From NCBI GenBank assembly GCA_031290885.1, contig JAISLQ010000046.1:1-59741 (forward strand): 59,741 nt of DNA. Reading direction: 5' to 3'. The DNA is from Acidaminococcales bacterium. Its GTDB lineage: Bacteria; Bacillota; Negativicutes; Acidaminococcales; JAISLQ01. Shown piece after piece: positions 17,919 through 27,333 of the stretch (position 1 is its first letter; every line of letters begins with the position of its first letter). Made by a program: the position numbers and the translations under genes. The notes beneath the pieces are model-generated. The model ran no database searches. It saw nothing but the letters and a program-made list of their open reading frames with translations, and was not told the origin of the DNA.

Positions 17919-18772
17919 TTTTGCCCTCCGGTTTGCAAAGAAGAAAACAAAAGGTTGATAATGAGTATAAAGACAAACAGCACGACGCCCGTTCCGATCA
18001 GCGCCCCCCTGTGCAGGTCGGCCGCGTAGCCCATTTCAAGGACTATGTTGGCGGTGAGGGTGCGCGCGCCCCGCAGTATCCCCACCGGCGCGCGCGCTTG
18101 GTTGCCCGCGACCATGATCACCGCCATAGTCTCCCCGACGGCTCGGCCGATTCCAAGCACAATGGCCGCCAGCACCCCCGATTTCGCGGCCGGCAGCAGC
18201 ACGGCGAAAATTATTCGCTCCCGGCTCGCGCCAAGCGCCGCCGCCCCATCGTACAATTCGGGCGCCAGAGCGTTCAGGGCGCTTTCCGTAATGCAGATGA
18301 TGGTCGGCAGGATCATTAGCGCCAACAGGATGGACGCGGTCAGTATGCTGCTGCCGCTGCCGCCAAAAAAGAACCTGATCAGCGGCGCTATCGTAACAAT
18401 GCCGAAGAAACCGTAAACGATCGAGGGAATGCCGGCCAACAGTTCCACCAGCGGCTGCAGAAAGCGGCAAAGCCCTTTTGGGCACAGCTTGGACATGAAT
18501 ACCGCCGTCAGCACGCCGATGGGCGCTCCCAGCAAAACAGCGCCGCCGGTGATGTAAACGCTGCCGAGGATCATGGGGTAGATGCCGAAAGACGGCGGCA
18601 CATCGTTAGGCGCCCACTCTTCGCCGAACAAGAAGTTGCCCAGCCCTATTTCCCAGATCGCCGGCAAGCCGTTGGCAAACAAAAACAGGCAGATCAGCGC
18701 GACCGCTAAAACAGAGGTCAGCGCTGAACAAATGAAAACTGCCCGCATAAAGTGTTCTTTACGGTTATTCAC
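17915..18772 (-). CDS. pstC: Phosphate ABC transporter permease PstC
   Basis: A permease of 285 residues from GTG 18772. This start overlaps the end of pstS and has GGAG eight bases upstream. An internal ATG at 18748 and an upstream ATG at 18811 are alternatives with poorer sites. Six membrane segments are visible, with [20 protein letters not shown] and the EAA-type stretch DGAAALGASRERIIFAVLLPAAKSG split across the cytoplasmic loop. It forms the channel with PstA. Confidence 0.92.
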   Translation of the reverse strand: MNNRKEHFMRAVFICSALTSVLAVALICLFLFANGLPAIWEIGLGNFLFGEEWAPNDVPPSFGIYPMILGSVYITGGAVLLGAPIGVLTAVFMSKLCPKGLCRFLQPLVELLAGIPSIVYGFFGIVTIAPLIRFFFGGSGSSILTASILLALMILPTIICITESALNALAPELYDGAAALGASRERIIFAVLLPAAKSGVLAAIVLGIGRAVGETMAVIMVAGNQARAPVGILRGARTLTANIVLEMGYAADLHRGALIGTGVVLFVFILIINLLFSSLQTGGQK

Positions 18773-19640
18773 CGATCTGGCTCCAATATTCGAGCGCGCC
18801 GGTGAAAACATCTTTGATCTGGCGGCTGGTCATGCCGCTGACGGGATTTTCCCGGTTGACGATCACGGCTATGCCGTCAAGGGCGATGGGGATGGCTTTA
18901 AGCCGCTCCAATTCGCTGCTTTTAAGATCGCGGCTCGCCATGCCTATGTCGCAGGAACCATTTATCGCTGCCAGCATCCCGGACGTGGAGTCGCTCATCT
19001 GAATTTCGATGGCAGCGGCGGGATTTAAGGCGATATAGGCTTCTTTGAGTTTTTCCATGATCGGCGTTACGGAAGAAGAACCGGCGACCGTTATTTTGCC
19101 GGACGGCCTTGAGCCTTTGTAGGCGGCGGCCGCGCTGTTTACGGGGATGTAGCCGTTCGAGACGACCTTTTGGCCTTCGGCGGAGAGGATGAACCCGATG
19201 AAATCACCGGCCAGGGCGCTTAGGTTGCTGCCGGTCGCCAGCATGAAAGGGCGCGAAATCTTGTACGAGCCGTTTTTCACGTTGCCGGTGGTAGCCGCCA
19301 CGCCGTCGACGATCAAGGCTTTGACGCTGCTGTTTAGCGATCCGAGCGAGATATAGCCGATAGCGTAAGGGGCGTTGGCCACATTGGAAATCATTACGTC
19401 GGTTTTATTGGCGATGATCGCCTCTTTGGTGGTCATGTCCTTGCGCGCGCCGTCCGGCGTCCTGGCCTCGATCCCCAATAGCTCAATAAAAGCCCCCCTG
19501 GTGCCGCTGCCGCTCTCGCGGGAAACCACCGTTATGCTTTTGCCCCTTTCAAAGGCCGCTTGCGCCTTCCCCCGGGAAAATGCCGCGAACAACGTGAACA
19601 GCGCCAGCAATAAAATACCTGCTTTTAGTAACCTGTGCAT
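18765..19640 (-). CDS. pstS: Phosphate-binding periplasmic protein PstS
   Basis: A 291-residue substrate-binding protein. The signal peptide (LLKAGILLLALFTLFAAF, cleavage near GKAQA-A) has no lipobox cysteine, so the mature protein is probably soluble in a periplasm, consistent with a two-membrane cell. Phosphate-binding motifs are ESGSGTRGAF at about residues 42-51 and AGSSSVTP in the C-terminal half. The domain order looks circularly permuted relative to E. coli PstS, with ESGSGTR first and the AGSSSVTP loop later; that pattern occurs in related PBPs but is worth noting. It heads the minus-strand operon. No clear Pho box was found upstream. Confidence 0.88.
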   Translation of the reverse strand: MHRLLKAGILLLALFTLFAAFSRGKAQAAFERGKSITVVSRESGSGTRGAFIELLGIEARTPDGARKDMTTKEAIIANKTDVMISNVANAPYAIGYISLGSLNSSVKALIVDGVAATTGNVKNGSYKISRPFMLATGSNLSALAGDFIGFILSAEGQKVVSNGYIPVNSAAAAYKGSRPSGKITVAGSSSVTPIMEKLKEAYIALNPAAAIEIQMSDSTSGMLAAINGSCDIGMASRDLKSSELERLKAIPIALDGIAVIVNRENPVSGMTSRQIKDVFTGALEYWSQIGE

Positions 19641-19787
19641 AATTACCCCTTCTTTCCCTGTTTATTCCGGGCGGACAGTTCCGCCCCGGCATATTCAAAG
19701 TATATTCGCCCGATGTAAAAAGCAAACGCGGGGTTTTGTGAAAAACAGGTAAAATATCGTTCGGTGGAAAAGGCGTCCGAAAACATA

Positions 19788-19830
19788 AAGAACCATCCCC
19801 GGCCGGCATTGCCGGCCGGGGATGGTTCTT
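19788..19830 (-). terminator. Perfect 21-bp hairpin terminator of the RND operon
   Basis: The 21-base arms 19788-19808 and 19810-19830 are perfectly complementary around a single central base (in practice a three-base loop) and are followed, on the minus strand, by a T-rich stretch. It lies 26 bases after the RND pump stop codon and insulates it from pstS. Confidence 0.85.
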
Positions 19831-19856
19831 AGGGCAAAAAGCGGGCGCCGCGCGGC

Positions 19857-22800
19857 TTAGTCCGCCCGGGGCGGCGGATTATGCTCGGGGGCGCCGCCTG
19901 TTTTATTGCGCAGCCCGAGCCTTTCCGTGATCCATTCCACGATGACAAAAAGCACTGGTATGATGAAAATGCCCAAAGAGGTGGCGATCGTCATGCCGCC
20001 CACGACCGCCGTGCCCATGGCGTTTCTCGCCCCCGCCCCGGCGCCGCTGGCGGCTATCAGCGGTATACAGCCGATGATAAAGGCGAGCGAAGTCATAAGA
20101 ATGGGGCGCAGCCTGAGCTTTGAAGCCTCAATGGCGGCTATGAGCGGCGGCATGCCGTTATCTACTCTTACCTTCGCGAACTCGACGATGAGTATGGCGT
20201 TTTTTGCGGCCAGGCCGATCAGGGCGATGACGCCGATTTGCATATAAACGCTGTTTTCCAGGCCGGCGGCGTATTGCGACAAAAACGCGCCGAAGATGGC
20301 GGTGGGGACGGACAAAAGAACGGCGTAAGGGACGGACCAGCTTTCATAAAGCGCCGCCAGGCACAGAAACACAAAGACCAGTGCCAGGGCCATTATTTGT
20401 TCGGCGGCGGCGCCGGCTTTTTTCTCTTCGCGGCTTTGCCCGGACCATTCCACGGCAAAACCGGGCGGCAGTTCAGCCGCGGCTAAAGACTCCATGGCCG
20501 CTATGGCCTGGCCGGAACTGTAGCCGGGCGCGACCGAACCGTTTACCGGCAGGCTGCGGGCGGCGTTGAAACGGGAGATGTTGGACGGCGCGGTGGTTAT
20601 CTTTGGCGTAACGAGCGTATTGAGCGGAATCATGGCGCCATTGGCCGAACGGACGTAAATGAAGCGCAAAGCCTCCGTTTCGCCGCGGTAAGGGGAGGCG
20701 GCCTGTATGGATACCCTGTAGGCGCGGCCGAAGAGATTGAAGTCGTTAATTTCCGCGCCGCCGAAATTGACCTGCATGGCATCGAATATGTCTTTTAGCG
20801 GCACGCCCAGCGCCTTTGCTTTTTCGCGGTCGACTTCAAACTCTATGGCCGGCGCTTTGGCGCTGTAGGTGGTATAGACGCCGGTTACGCCGGCGGTGCG
20901 GGTGTTGGCGGCCAAAAGCAGCTTGTCGAGCGCGGCGGCGGTTTCTTCGTCGCCGTGGCCGACGATGTCCTGCAACACCATCGTAAAGCCCCCGACCATG
21001 CCAAGGCCGGGCAGGGACGGCGGGTTCATGGCGATTACGGACGCTTCGGGATAGTTGTGCGCTTTTTCCATTACACGGGCGATGATAGCGTTTATCCGCA
21101 TAGCGGCGCTTTTGCGCTCCGACCAGTCGGTAAGGCTGATGAACATGGTGCCGGCGCTGGTTTTGGCGCCATCGGATAAAACGTCAAACCCGGAAATCGC
21201 CATTACCTGCTTTACGCCGGGGATGGTTTGCACGTCCTTGCCGAAGCGGTCCATAAAGTCTATCGTCCTGTTCATGCTGGCTCCGTCCGGCAGGCTGGCG
21301 GACGCTATGACGAAAGCCTGATCTTCTTCCGGAATGAAAGTGGAGCGCACGGTTTTGACGAGCACGCCCGTAAAGGCGAATACGATCAGGAGGAATATGA
21401 CCACATATTTGGCGCATCCGATGAGTTTTTGCACGGTTTGACCGTAAGATTCGGTCATGCGCTCAAACCAGGCGTTGAACTTTGTGAAAAACCCGCCCAA
21501 AAATCCGCCCGCCTGTTCCTTGTGCGGCTTTAAAAGCGATGCGCACAGGGCGGGGGTCAGAGAAAGGGCGATGAAAGCCGAAAGCCCCACGGAAATGGCG
21601 ATGGTCAGGGCGAACTGGCGGTACAGAACGCCCAGCATGCCGCCCAGAAAAGCTACCGGTATGAATACCGACGAAAGGACAAAGGCGATGGCCACAACCG
21701 GCCCGGAAACTTCGGCCATGGCGCGGCGGGTGGCTTCGCGCGGGCTGAGGTTGTTTGCCCGCATGTGATGCTCGACCGCTTCAATCACGACGATCGCATC
21801 GTCAACTACCAGGCCGATGGCCAAGACCATGGCGAAAAGGGTCAAAGTGTTTATGGTAAAGCCCAGCGCCACGAAAGAGGCAAAAGTGCCGATGAGCGAA
21901 ACCGGCACCGCCAGTATGGGGATAAGCGTTGCCCGCCAGCTTTGCAGGAAGACGAACACTATGACGATTACCAGAAAAAGCGCTTCAAAAAAGGTCATGG
22001 CGACTTCTTCCAGAGATGACGATATATATTCGGTATTGTCAACTACTACGGCGTATTCCGCATCGGGAGGCAAATCGGCGGCCGCGCGCGCCAGCGTTTC
22101 TTTTACTTCGCCGATGGTCTTTAGGGCGTTGGCGTCGCTGGTAAGCTGCACGGCCAATCCAAGCGCGTTCTTTCCGTTGAGTTTGGAATCGAAGGTCAGT
22201 ACCCGGCCGGCGTTTTCGATATGGGCCAGGTCTTTCAAAAATATGAAGGAACCGTTGGGATTGGCCCTGACGATGATGTCGCCAAATTCCTCGATGCTTT
22301 CCAGCCGCCCTCTCGCTCGCCCGGTATACTGCACTTCCTGCTTGCTGTCCACGGGCATGCCGCCGATCGTGCCGGCCGCCGCCTGCATGTTTTGATCTTG
22401 TACGGCGGCGATTACATCGTTGACCGTAAGGTTAAGTTCCGCCAGCCGGTCGGGGTTAATCCAGATGCGCCTGGCCAGGTCGGAACCGAAGACCATGACG
22501 TCGCCGACGCCGTTGACCCGCTTTATCGCGTCAAGCACATATATTTTTACATAATTGTACAAAAAGGTACTGTCGTGCGTACCCTGCGGGGAATAGAAAG
22601 TAACGATCAGCGACATATCGGCGGCGGCTTTTTTGGTTACTATGCCGTATTCCCGGACTTCGGCAGGGAGGCTGGCGTTAGCCTGGGAAACATTGTTTTG
22701 CACTTTTACGGAGGCTATGTCGCCGTCCATCCCGAGTTCAAACACCACCGACAGGCTGTAGCGGCCGGCATCGTCTGACATGGACGACATGTAGTCCATG

Positions 22801-23021
22801 CCCTGCACGCCGTTTACCTGCTCTTCTATGACCTGGGCGACCGACTGGTTTACCGCGCCGGCATTGGCGCCTATGTAAGTCGTCTCTACAGAAACCGTTG
22901 GCGGCTGGATTTGCGGATACTGGGCAATCGGCAGGTTCAACCCGGCGATAGAGCCGCTGATCACGATGAGGACAGAAATGACTATCGCGAAAATCGGGCG
23001 GTCAATGAAAAATTTTGCCAC
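19857..23021 (-). CDS. RND multidrug efflux transporter (AcrB/MexB type)
   Basis: A 1054-residue inner-membrane pump of the hydrophobe/amphiphile efflux family. Twelve membrane segments flank two large periplasmic loops. The proton-relay Asp pair is in AIGLVVDDAIVVIEAVEHHM. The N-terminus FFIDRPIFAIVISVLIVISG and QDIVGHGDEE-type pore loops fit AcrB. It would export drugs or toxic organics with the membrane-fusion protein encoded 17 bp upstream and an outer-membrane TolC-like channel not present in this window. Its presence implies an outer membrane. Confidence 0.93.
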   Translation of the reverse strand: MAKFFIDRPIFAIVISVLIVISGSIAGLNLPIAQYPQIQPPTVSVETTYIGANAGAVNQSVAQVIEEQVNGVQGMDYMSSMSDDAGRYSLSVVFELGMDGDIASVKVQNNVSQANASLPAEVREYGIVTKKAAADMSLIVTFYSPQGTHDSTFLYNYVKIYVLDAIKRVNGVGDVMVFGSDLARRIWINPDRLAELNLTVNDVIAAVQDQNMQAAAGTIGGMPVDSKQEVQYTGRARGRLESIEEFGDIIVRANPNGSFIFLKDLAHIENAGRVLTFDSKLNGKNALGLAVQLTSDANALKTIGEVKETLARAAADLPPDAEYAVVVDNTEYISSSLEEVAMTFFEALFLVIVIVFVFLQSWRATLIPILAVPVSLIGTFASFVALGFTINTLTLFAMVLAIGLVVDDAIVVIEAVEHHMRANNLSPREATRRAMAEVSGPVVAIAFVLSSVFIPVAFLGGMLGVLYRQFALTIAISVGLSAFIALSLTPALCASLLKPHKEQAGGFLGGFFTKFNAWFERMTESYGQTVQKLIGCAKYVVIFLLIVFAFTGVLVKTVRSTFIPEEDQAFVIASASLPDGASMNRTIDFMDRFGKDVQTIPGVKQVMAISGFDVLSDGAKTSAGTMFISLTDWSERKSAAMRINAIIARVMEKAHNYPEASVIAMNPPSLPGLGMVGGFTMVLQDIVGHGDEETAAALDKLLLAANTRTAGVTGVYTTYSAKAPAIEFEVDREKAKALGVPLKDIFDAMQVNFGGAEINDFNLFGRAYRVSIQAASPYRGETEALRFIYVRSANGAMIPLNTLVTPKITTAPSNISRFNAARSLPVNGSVAPGYSSGQAIAAMESLAAAELPPGFAVEWSGQSREEKKAGAAAEQIMALALVFVFLCLAALYESWSVPYAVLLSVPTAIFGAFLSQYAAGLENSVYMQIGVIALIGLAAKNAILIVEFAKVRVDNGMPPLIAAIEASKLRLRPILMTSLAFIIGCIPLIAASGAGAGARNAMGTAVVGGMTIATSLGIFIIPVLFVIVEWITERLGLRNKTGGAPEHNPPPRAD

Positions 23022-23038
23022 TTTCCCTACCTCCTGGA

Positions 23039-24184
23039 TTACTCAAAAACAAGGTTTAAATCTTCCGGCCGCACAAGGGACGGCGTTACGACCTGGCCGT
23101 CCCTGACTTTGGCCAGCCCTTCCACGATGACGGCCTCGCCGGCGGACAGGCCGGTTTCCACTATCTGGAAACTGCCGGTTTTTCTGCCCAAGGTTATTTG
23201 CCTTGCCGCCACTTTGTTTTCGGCGGTCAAGGTCATAACATAGGACTTGTCAAGCACTTGCTGCACCGCGCGCTGCGGGGCCAGGACGGCGGCTTTGGCG
23301 GGCGCGCCCGCTATCCGCGCGCGGACGAACATGCCGGGGACAAGGGTTCCGCCGGGATTGGCGAAAGAAGCTTTTATTATAATAGTGCCGCTGTTGTTGT
23401 CGAGCGCGCGGTCTATCTGCGCGACTTGCCCGGGCAGCGGGTAAGTTTCGCCGTTTGACAAGGTTATGTCGACGCGCCCCCCCCAGCCCTCGGACAGGTC
23501 GCCGCCGTAGGCGCGGCTTAGGCCGAGATATTCTGTTTCGCTCATATTGAACACGGCAAATACCGGGTCTATGACGTCAACCGTTACCAGCGGCGCGCCG
23601 CCCGGCTGTACATAAGTGCCGACGCTGACATCGTCTACGCGCAGCCGCCCGTCAATGGGCGAGGCGATGAGCGTGTCGCTCAAGTCGTCGCGCGCCTTCT
23701 GCAAAATGGCCGCCTGCGCGTCCACTATCGCCTGTTGTTGGCGTTCGTTCGCCTCCTGCGCCGTCAGAGCCTGTTCGGCGATGGCGGACGCATTGTAAAG
23801 CTCGCGGTATCTTTGCGTGTCGATTTTTGTGTTGTTTAAAACCGCCTGCGCCTGGGCAAGCTGGGCTTGGGCCGACAAAAGGGCGCTGACATACGGGCGG
23901 CTGTCGATTTTAAAAAGCGGCTGGCCTTTTTTGACCGACTGCCCGCCGGCGATCAGCTTTTCCGTTACATGGCCGGATACCCTGGACTGAACGCGCACTT
24001 CGTTTTTCCCCTGTATTTGCCCGGCATATTCGTTGACGATGCTGACGTCTTTTTTGACGGCCGCCATTGTTTTTACCGGGACGGGCGGCGGCGCGGGCGG
24101 CGCGCTTCTGCCGCAGCCGGCCAAAACAAACAGCGCGGCTGCGATCGCCGGTACGCGCCGAAATTTTTTCATAGTAGAACTCAT
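23039..24184 (-). CDS. RND efflux membrane-fusion lipoprotein (AcrA type)
   Basis: A 381-residue periplasmic adaptor. ATG 24184 is fixed by AGGAGG six bases upstream; the frame stays open much further but those codons are not conserved. A lipobox LAGC near residue 24 predicts lipid anchoring. The order is typical: lipoyl half-motif (VQSRVSGHVTEKLI), alpha-hairpin (residues about 100-165, QAQLAQAQAVLNN), second lipoyl half (ASPIDGRLRVDD), then beta-barrel and membrane-proximal domains (GTLVPGMFVRARI). A run of eight G residues on the coding strand lies at 23477-23484. Confidence 0.92.
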   Translation of the reverse strand: MSSTMKKFRRVPAIAAALFVLAGCGRSAPPAPPPVPVKTMAAVKKDVSIVNEYAGQIQGKNEVRVQSRVSGHVTEKLIAGGQSVKKGQPLFKIDSRPYVSALLSAQAQLAQAQAVLNNTKIDTQRYRELYNASAIAEQALTAQEANERQQQAIVDAQAAILQKARDDLSDTLIASPIDGRLRVDDVSVGTYVQPGGAPLVTVDVIDPVFAVFNMSETEYLGLSRAYGGDLSEGWGGRVDITLSNGETYPLPGQVAQIDRALDNNSGTIIIKASFANPGGTLVPGMFVRARIAGAPAKAAVLAPQRAVQQVLDKSYVMTLTAENKVAARQITLGRKTGSFQIVETGLSAGEAVIVEGLAKVRDGQVVTPSLVRPEDLNLVFE

Positions 24185-24429
24185 TGCCTGATCCTCCTTA
24201 AAAACCGCAAATCTGCTAAAGAACGTGATTCCGTGAACCGCTCCGCGCGGGGGCGGCATTTGCCGCTTGCGGTCAGGGCGTTGATATATTATCCTAACAC
24301 AAAACAACGCAAAAGGAAAGAGGCGAAAATCGCCGCCGCGAAAGAAGCGCTGGGCAGTCAGTTTGCGGCCGTCCGGCCCCTTGCGGAAAAAACGCGGAAA
24401 AGCCGCTTTGGCAAGGGCCTTACAAAAAA

Positions 24430-24697
24430 CAATGACAACCTTTTGCTCCGGGCGGCCGACGTCTGCCTCAAAGAAAACCGCCGGGTGATAATCGTGCCGC
24501 GCGAGATGCCTTTGAGCCGGATACACCTGCGCAACATCAAAGAGGCCGCCGACAACGGCTGCGTTGTGTTCCCGCCCATGCGGACCTTTTATGGCGGCGT
24601 CAATTCCGTGGAAAAGCAAATACAGCATATAATCGGCAAGCTTTTTATGCAGTTGGGGATTGTTTGCGGGAAAATGGCCGTTTGGGAGGGACGTTGA
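24430..24697 (+). pseudogene. Flavin prenyltransferase UbiX, C-terminal remnant
   Basis: About 80 codons match the end of UbiX/Pad1: NLLLRAADVCLKENRRVIIV, PREMPLSRIHLRNI and VVFPPMRTFYGG. The FMN- and prenyl-binding N-terminal half (about 100 residues, including the GASG loop) is missing: the frame upstream, 24190-24420, carries no recognisable UbiX sequence. UbiX makes prenylated FMN for UbiD decarboxylases. No ubiD is present nearby. The 290 bp between the remnant and pepA hold no gene I can support. Confidence 0.7.
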
Positions 24698-24989
24698 AAA
24701 TGCTGAAAATTTTGCGGGTTGAAACAGGAGAAGGCGCGCATCAAAGTAGCCGCGGCCGCGCCTGAAAAAAGACGGCGGCATGTCGGCCAGCGCGTCCGTA
24801 TTGCGCGTAATGGGGCATAAAGACGATCTGCCGGCCCAGGCGGCGGCTTTGCGTCCGCTTGCGAAAATGCGGGCAGGGGGAAATTTTCCGTCCGCGGCAG
24901 GTTGAGCATTGGACAACGGCCATGTATTTAGGATAAAATAAATAGCGGACGATAACATTCAGAGAAAAAAATTGGAAAGCAGTGATTTT

Positions 24990-26465
24990 ATGAATATTCA
25001 GGTACAGGTATTGGGCGCTTTGCCGGACGGGCAGCGGGAATTGGCCGTGCTGGCGGGAAAAGTCGGAAAAAAGGCGGCGGTTTCTTCCCTTTTGCCCGGG
25101 GCTTTGAAGGCAAAAGTTCTGTCAATTTTAAAAGAAGAGCCGGAATTGACGGAATTTGGCCGGGAATGTTTTTTCTACGTGGACGGCCGGCCGGCAATCA
25201 AATTGCTGCTGGCCGGGGCCGGCGCCATAGAAGAATTTACTCAGGAGAAGTCGCGTACGCTGGGCGGCAATATAGCCCGTGCCTGCGCCGCCGGCAAACA
25301 GCGCTCGCCGGCCGTTTGTTTCCCGGACGCCCTGGCCGGCGATGGCGGCAGGATAGGCGCCTTTGCGGAAGGAGCCATTTTGGGCGGCTATGTATTCGAT
25401 CGGTATAAAACCGAAAAAAATTCGGAAACGCTGAACAAAGTCCTCTTGGCGGTTTCCGGCGCGGCGGGCATCGAAACGGCGGTTAAAGAAGCCGAATGTA
25501 TCGGCGCGAGCGTCAACCTGGCCCGCGATTTGATCAACAGCCCGGCCAACGTGATCTACCCGGAAAGCTTGGCGCGGGAAGCGGAAAAAATGGCCGCCGA
25601 GGCGGGAGTGGCCTTAAAAATACTCGAAGAACAGGATATGGAAAAGTTAGGGATGGGAGCTTTGCTCAGCGTGTCCAAAGGTTCCGCGCAGCCACCCAAA
25701 CTTTTGGTGCTCGAATACGTGGGCAAGGGCAAAGGCGGAGAAAAAATCGCCTTTGTGGGCAAGGGCGTTACTTTTGATTCCGGCGGCATTTCCATCAAAC
25801 CGGCGGCGGGCATGGGCGACATGAAGAACGACATGGGCGGCGCGGCCGTTGTCTTGGCTGCGGTTTGCGCGATCGCCCGGCTGAAATTGCCGATAAACAT
25901 CGTCGGCGTCATTCCCTGCGTAGAGAATATGCCGTCAGGGACTGCTTCGCGGCCCGGCGATATAGTAACGTCCGCCTCCGGCAAGACGATTGAAATAATA
26001 TCGACCGACTGCGAAGGGCGAATGATTTTGGCGGACGCGGTCTGGTACGCGGGGGCGAAACTGTCCGCAGCGAAGATAATCGACATAGCCACTTTGACCG
26101 GCGCGGCATCCATCGCGCTCGGCGATTTCGTCGCCGGCGTGGTGGCCAGCAACCAGGAATTGTGCGACAGGGTAGTTGCCGCCGGCAGGATAAGCGGGGA
26201 AAGATGTTGGCAGATGCCGAGCTTTGATGAATTTAAAGAATACAATAAAAGCGACGTCGCCGACATCAAAAACAGCGGCGGCCGCAATGGCGGGATGATT
26301 ACGGGCGGCATGTTTATCGGTGAATTTACCGATAAGCCTTGGGTACATATTGACATAGGCAATACCGACATGGCGAAAAAAACTGTCGGCTACGCCGTAA
26401 AAGGCGCCAGCGGTTTCGGCGTCAGGCTGCTTATCCAAACGGCCAGGCAGGTGCTGGCGTGTTAG
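24990..26465 (+). CDS. pepA: Leucyl aminopeptidase (M17 family)
   Basis: A 491-residue cytosolic di-metal aminopeptidase. The catalytic domain shows LARDLINSPANVIYPE, GKGVTFDSGGISIKPAAGM (metal Lys and Asp), MKNDMGGAAVVL, and the metal signature TDCEGRMILADAV with ATLTGA behind it. ATG 24990 is preferred over TTG 24972. It overlaps the next gene by seven bases. Confidence 0.93.
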   Translation: MNIQVQVLGALPDGQRELAVLAGKVGKKAAVSSLLPGALKAKVLSILKEEPELTEFGRECFFYVDGRPAIKLLLAGAGAIEEFTQEKSRTLGGNIARACAAGKQRSPAVCFPDALAGDGGRIGAFAEGAILGGYVFDRYKTEKNSETLNKVLLAVSGAAGIETAVKEAECIGASVNLARDLINSPANVIYPESLAREAEKMAAEAGVALKILEEQDMEKLGMGALLSVSKGSAQPPKLLVLEYVGKGKGGEKIAFVGKGVTFDSGGISIKPAAGMGDMKNDMGGAAVVLAAVCAIARLKLPINIVGVIPCVENMPSGTASRPGDIVTSASGKTIEIISTDCEGRMILADAVWYAGAKLSAAKIIDIATLTGAASIALGDFVAGVVASNQELCDRVVAAGRISGERCWQMPSFDEFKEYNKSDVADIKNSGGRNGGMITGGMFIGEFTDKPWVHIDIGNTDMAKKTVGYAVKGASGFGVRLLIQTARQVLAC

Positions 26466-27271
26466 TCGATTTTCACTGCCATACGACAATTTCCGACGGC
26501 GTATATTCGCCGTCGGAAATTGTCCGTATGGCGGGCGCGGCCAAAATAGCCGCGCTGGCGATAACCGACCATGACGCCGTGAGCGGCTGCCGGGAAGCCG
26601 CAGATACAATAAAACGGGAAAAAATACCTTTGTCGCTGGTAAACGGAGTGGAGTTTTCCATTGAAGCCGGCGCAGACGAAGTGCATATGCTGGCCTTGGC
26701 CATAGATGATCAGGAGCCGCGGCTTTTGGAGCGGTTGCGCGCTTTCGACGCCGACCGCGAAAGCCGGGTGCATAAAATTTTGGCCAAACTGGAAAAGCTT
26801 GGCTACAACCTCACGCCAAAGGAGGTTTTCGCGGCGGCGGGCGATGGCGCAAAAGCTCTCGGGCGGCCGCATGTCGCCGCCGCGCTGGTACAAAGGGGCT
26901 ATTTCCGTTACGTGCACGAAGCTTTCGACAAATTGCTTTATAATAACGGGCCGGCGTATGTTGCGCATTTAAAGCCGTCGCTTGAGGAAGCGATTGCGCT
27001 GGCGCATGCCGCCAAAGGCCTGGCGGTTATGGCGCATCCTTACGGGATAAAAGATCAGGGCGTGCTGGAGGAAGCCGCGCGGCTCGGCGTAGACGCGATA
27101 GAGGCTTATTATCCGCAGCATACGCCGGAACAGGTAAAGCATTACAAAGCGTTCGCGCGGCTTCATGGGTTAAAAATAAGCGGCGGCTCGGATTTTCATG
27201 GCATAAAAAACAAATATCCCCATAAACTTGGCGTTTACGCAATATCCGCAGAATTATTGAATTTGTGGTGA
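26459..27271 (+). CDS. PHP-domain phosphoesterase (nucleoside 3',5'-bisphosphatase type)
   Basis: A 270-residue PHP metallo-phosphoesterase. Metal ligands appear in order: FHCHTTISDG, ITDHDAVSG, NGVEFS, a late MAHPYG and GSDFHG. Relatives (E. coli RnmA/YciV) hydrolyse 3',5'-nucleoside bisphosphates and trim short 5'-RNA; that function is inferred. The GTG at 26459 overlaps the pepA stop, so translation is likely coupled. Codons 8-24 form a long inverted repeat, described separately. Confidence 0.88.
   Translation: MLVDFHCHTTISDGVYSPSEIVRMAGAAKIAALAITDHDAVSGCREAADTIKREKIPLSLVNGVEFSIEAGADEVHMLALAIDDQEPRLLERLRAFDADRESRVHKILAKLEKLGYNLTPKEVFAAAGDGAKALGRPHVAAALVQRGYFRYVHEAFDKLLYNNGPAYVAHLKPSLEEAIALAHAAKGLAVMAHPYGIKDQGVLEEAARLGVDAIEAYYPQHTPEQVKHYKAFARLHGLKISGGSDFHGIKNKYPHKLGVYAISAELLNLW
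26480..26530. repeat. Long inverted repeat inside the PHP coding sequence
   Basis: The left arm 26480-26501 (22 bases) and right arm 26508-26530 (23 bases) are complementary at all 22 positions with one unpaired base, around a six-base loop. It lies 21 bases after the GTG start and encodes the conserved TTISDGVY and SPSEIVRM segments. In mRNA it would be a very stable hairpin at the beginning of the gene. Confidence 0.9.
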
Positions 27272-27333
27272 AAATACGCAATATATGATAATATTAGAAG
27301 AAAGACAATCTTGACCGCAGGAAAGGCGTTGGC

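Noticed and set aside
19641-19760. Pho box in front of pstS
   Set aside because: AT-rich stretches exist but no pair of direct TTAACA-type or CTGTCAT-type repeats at correct spacing could be read with confidence.
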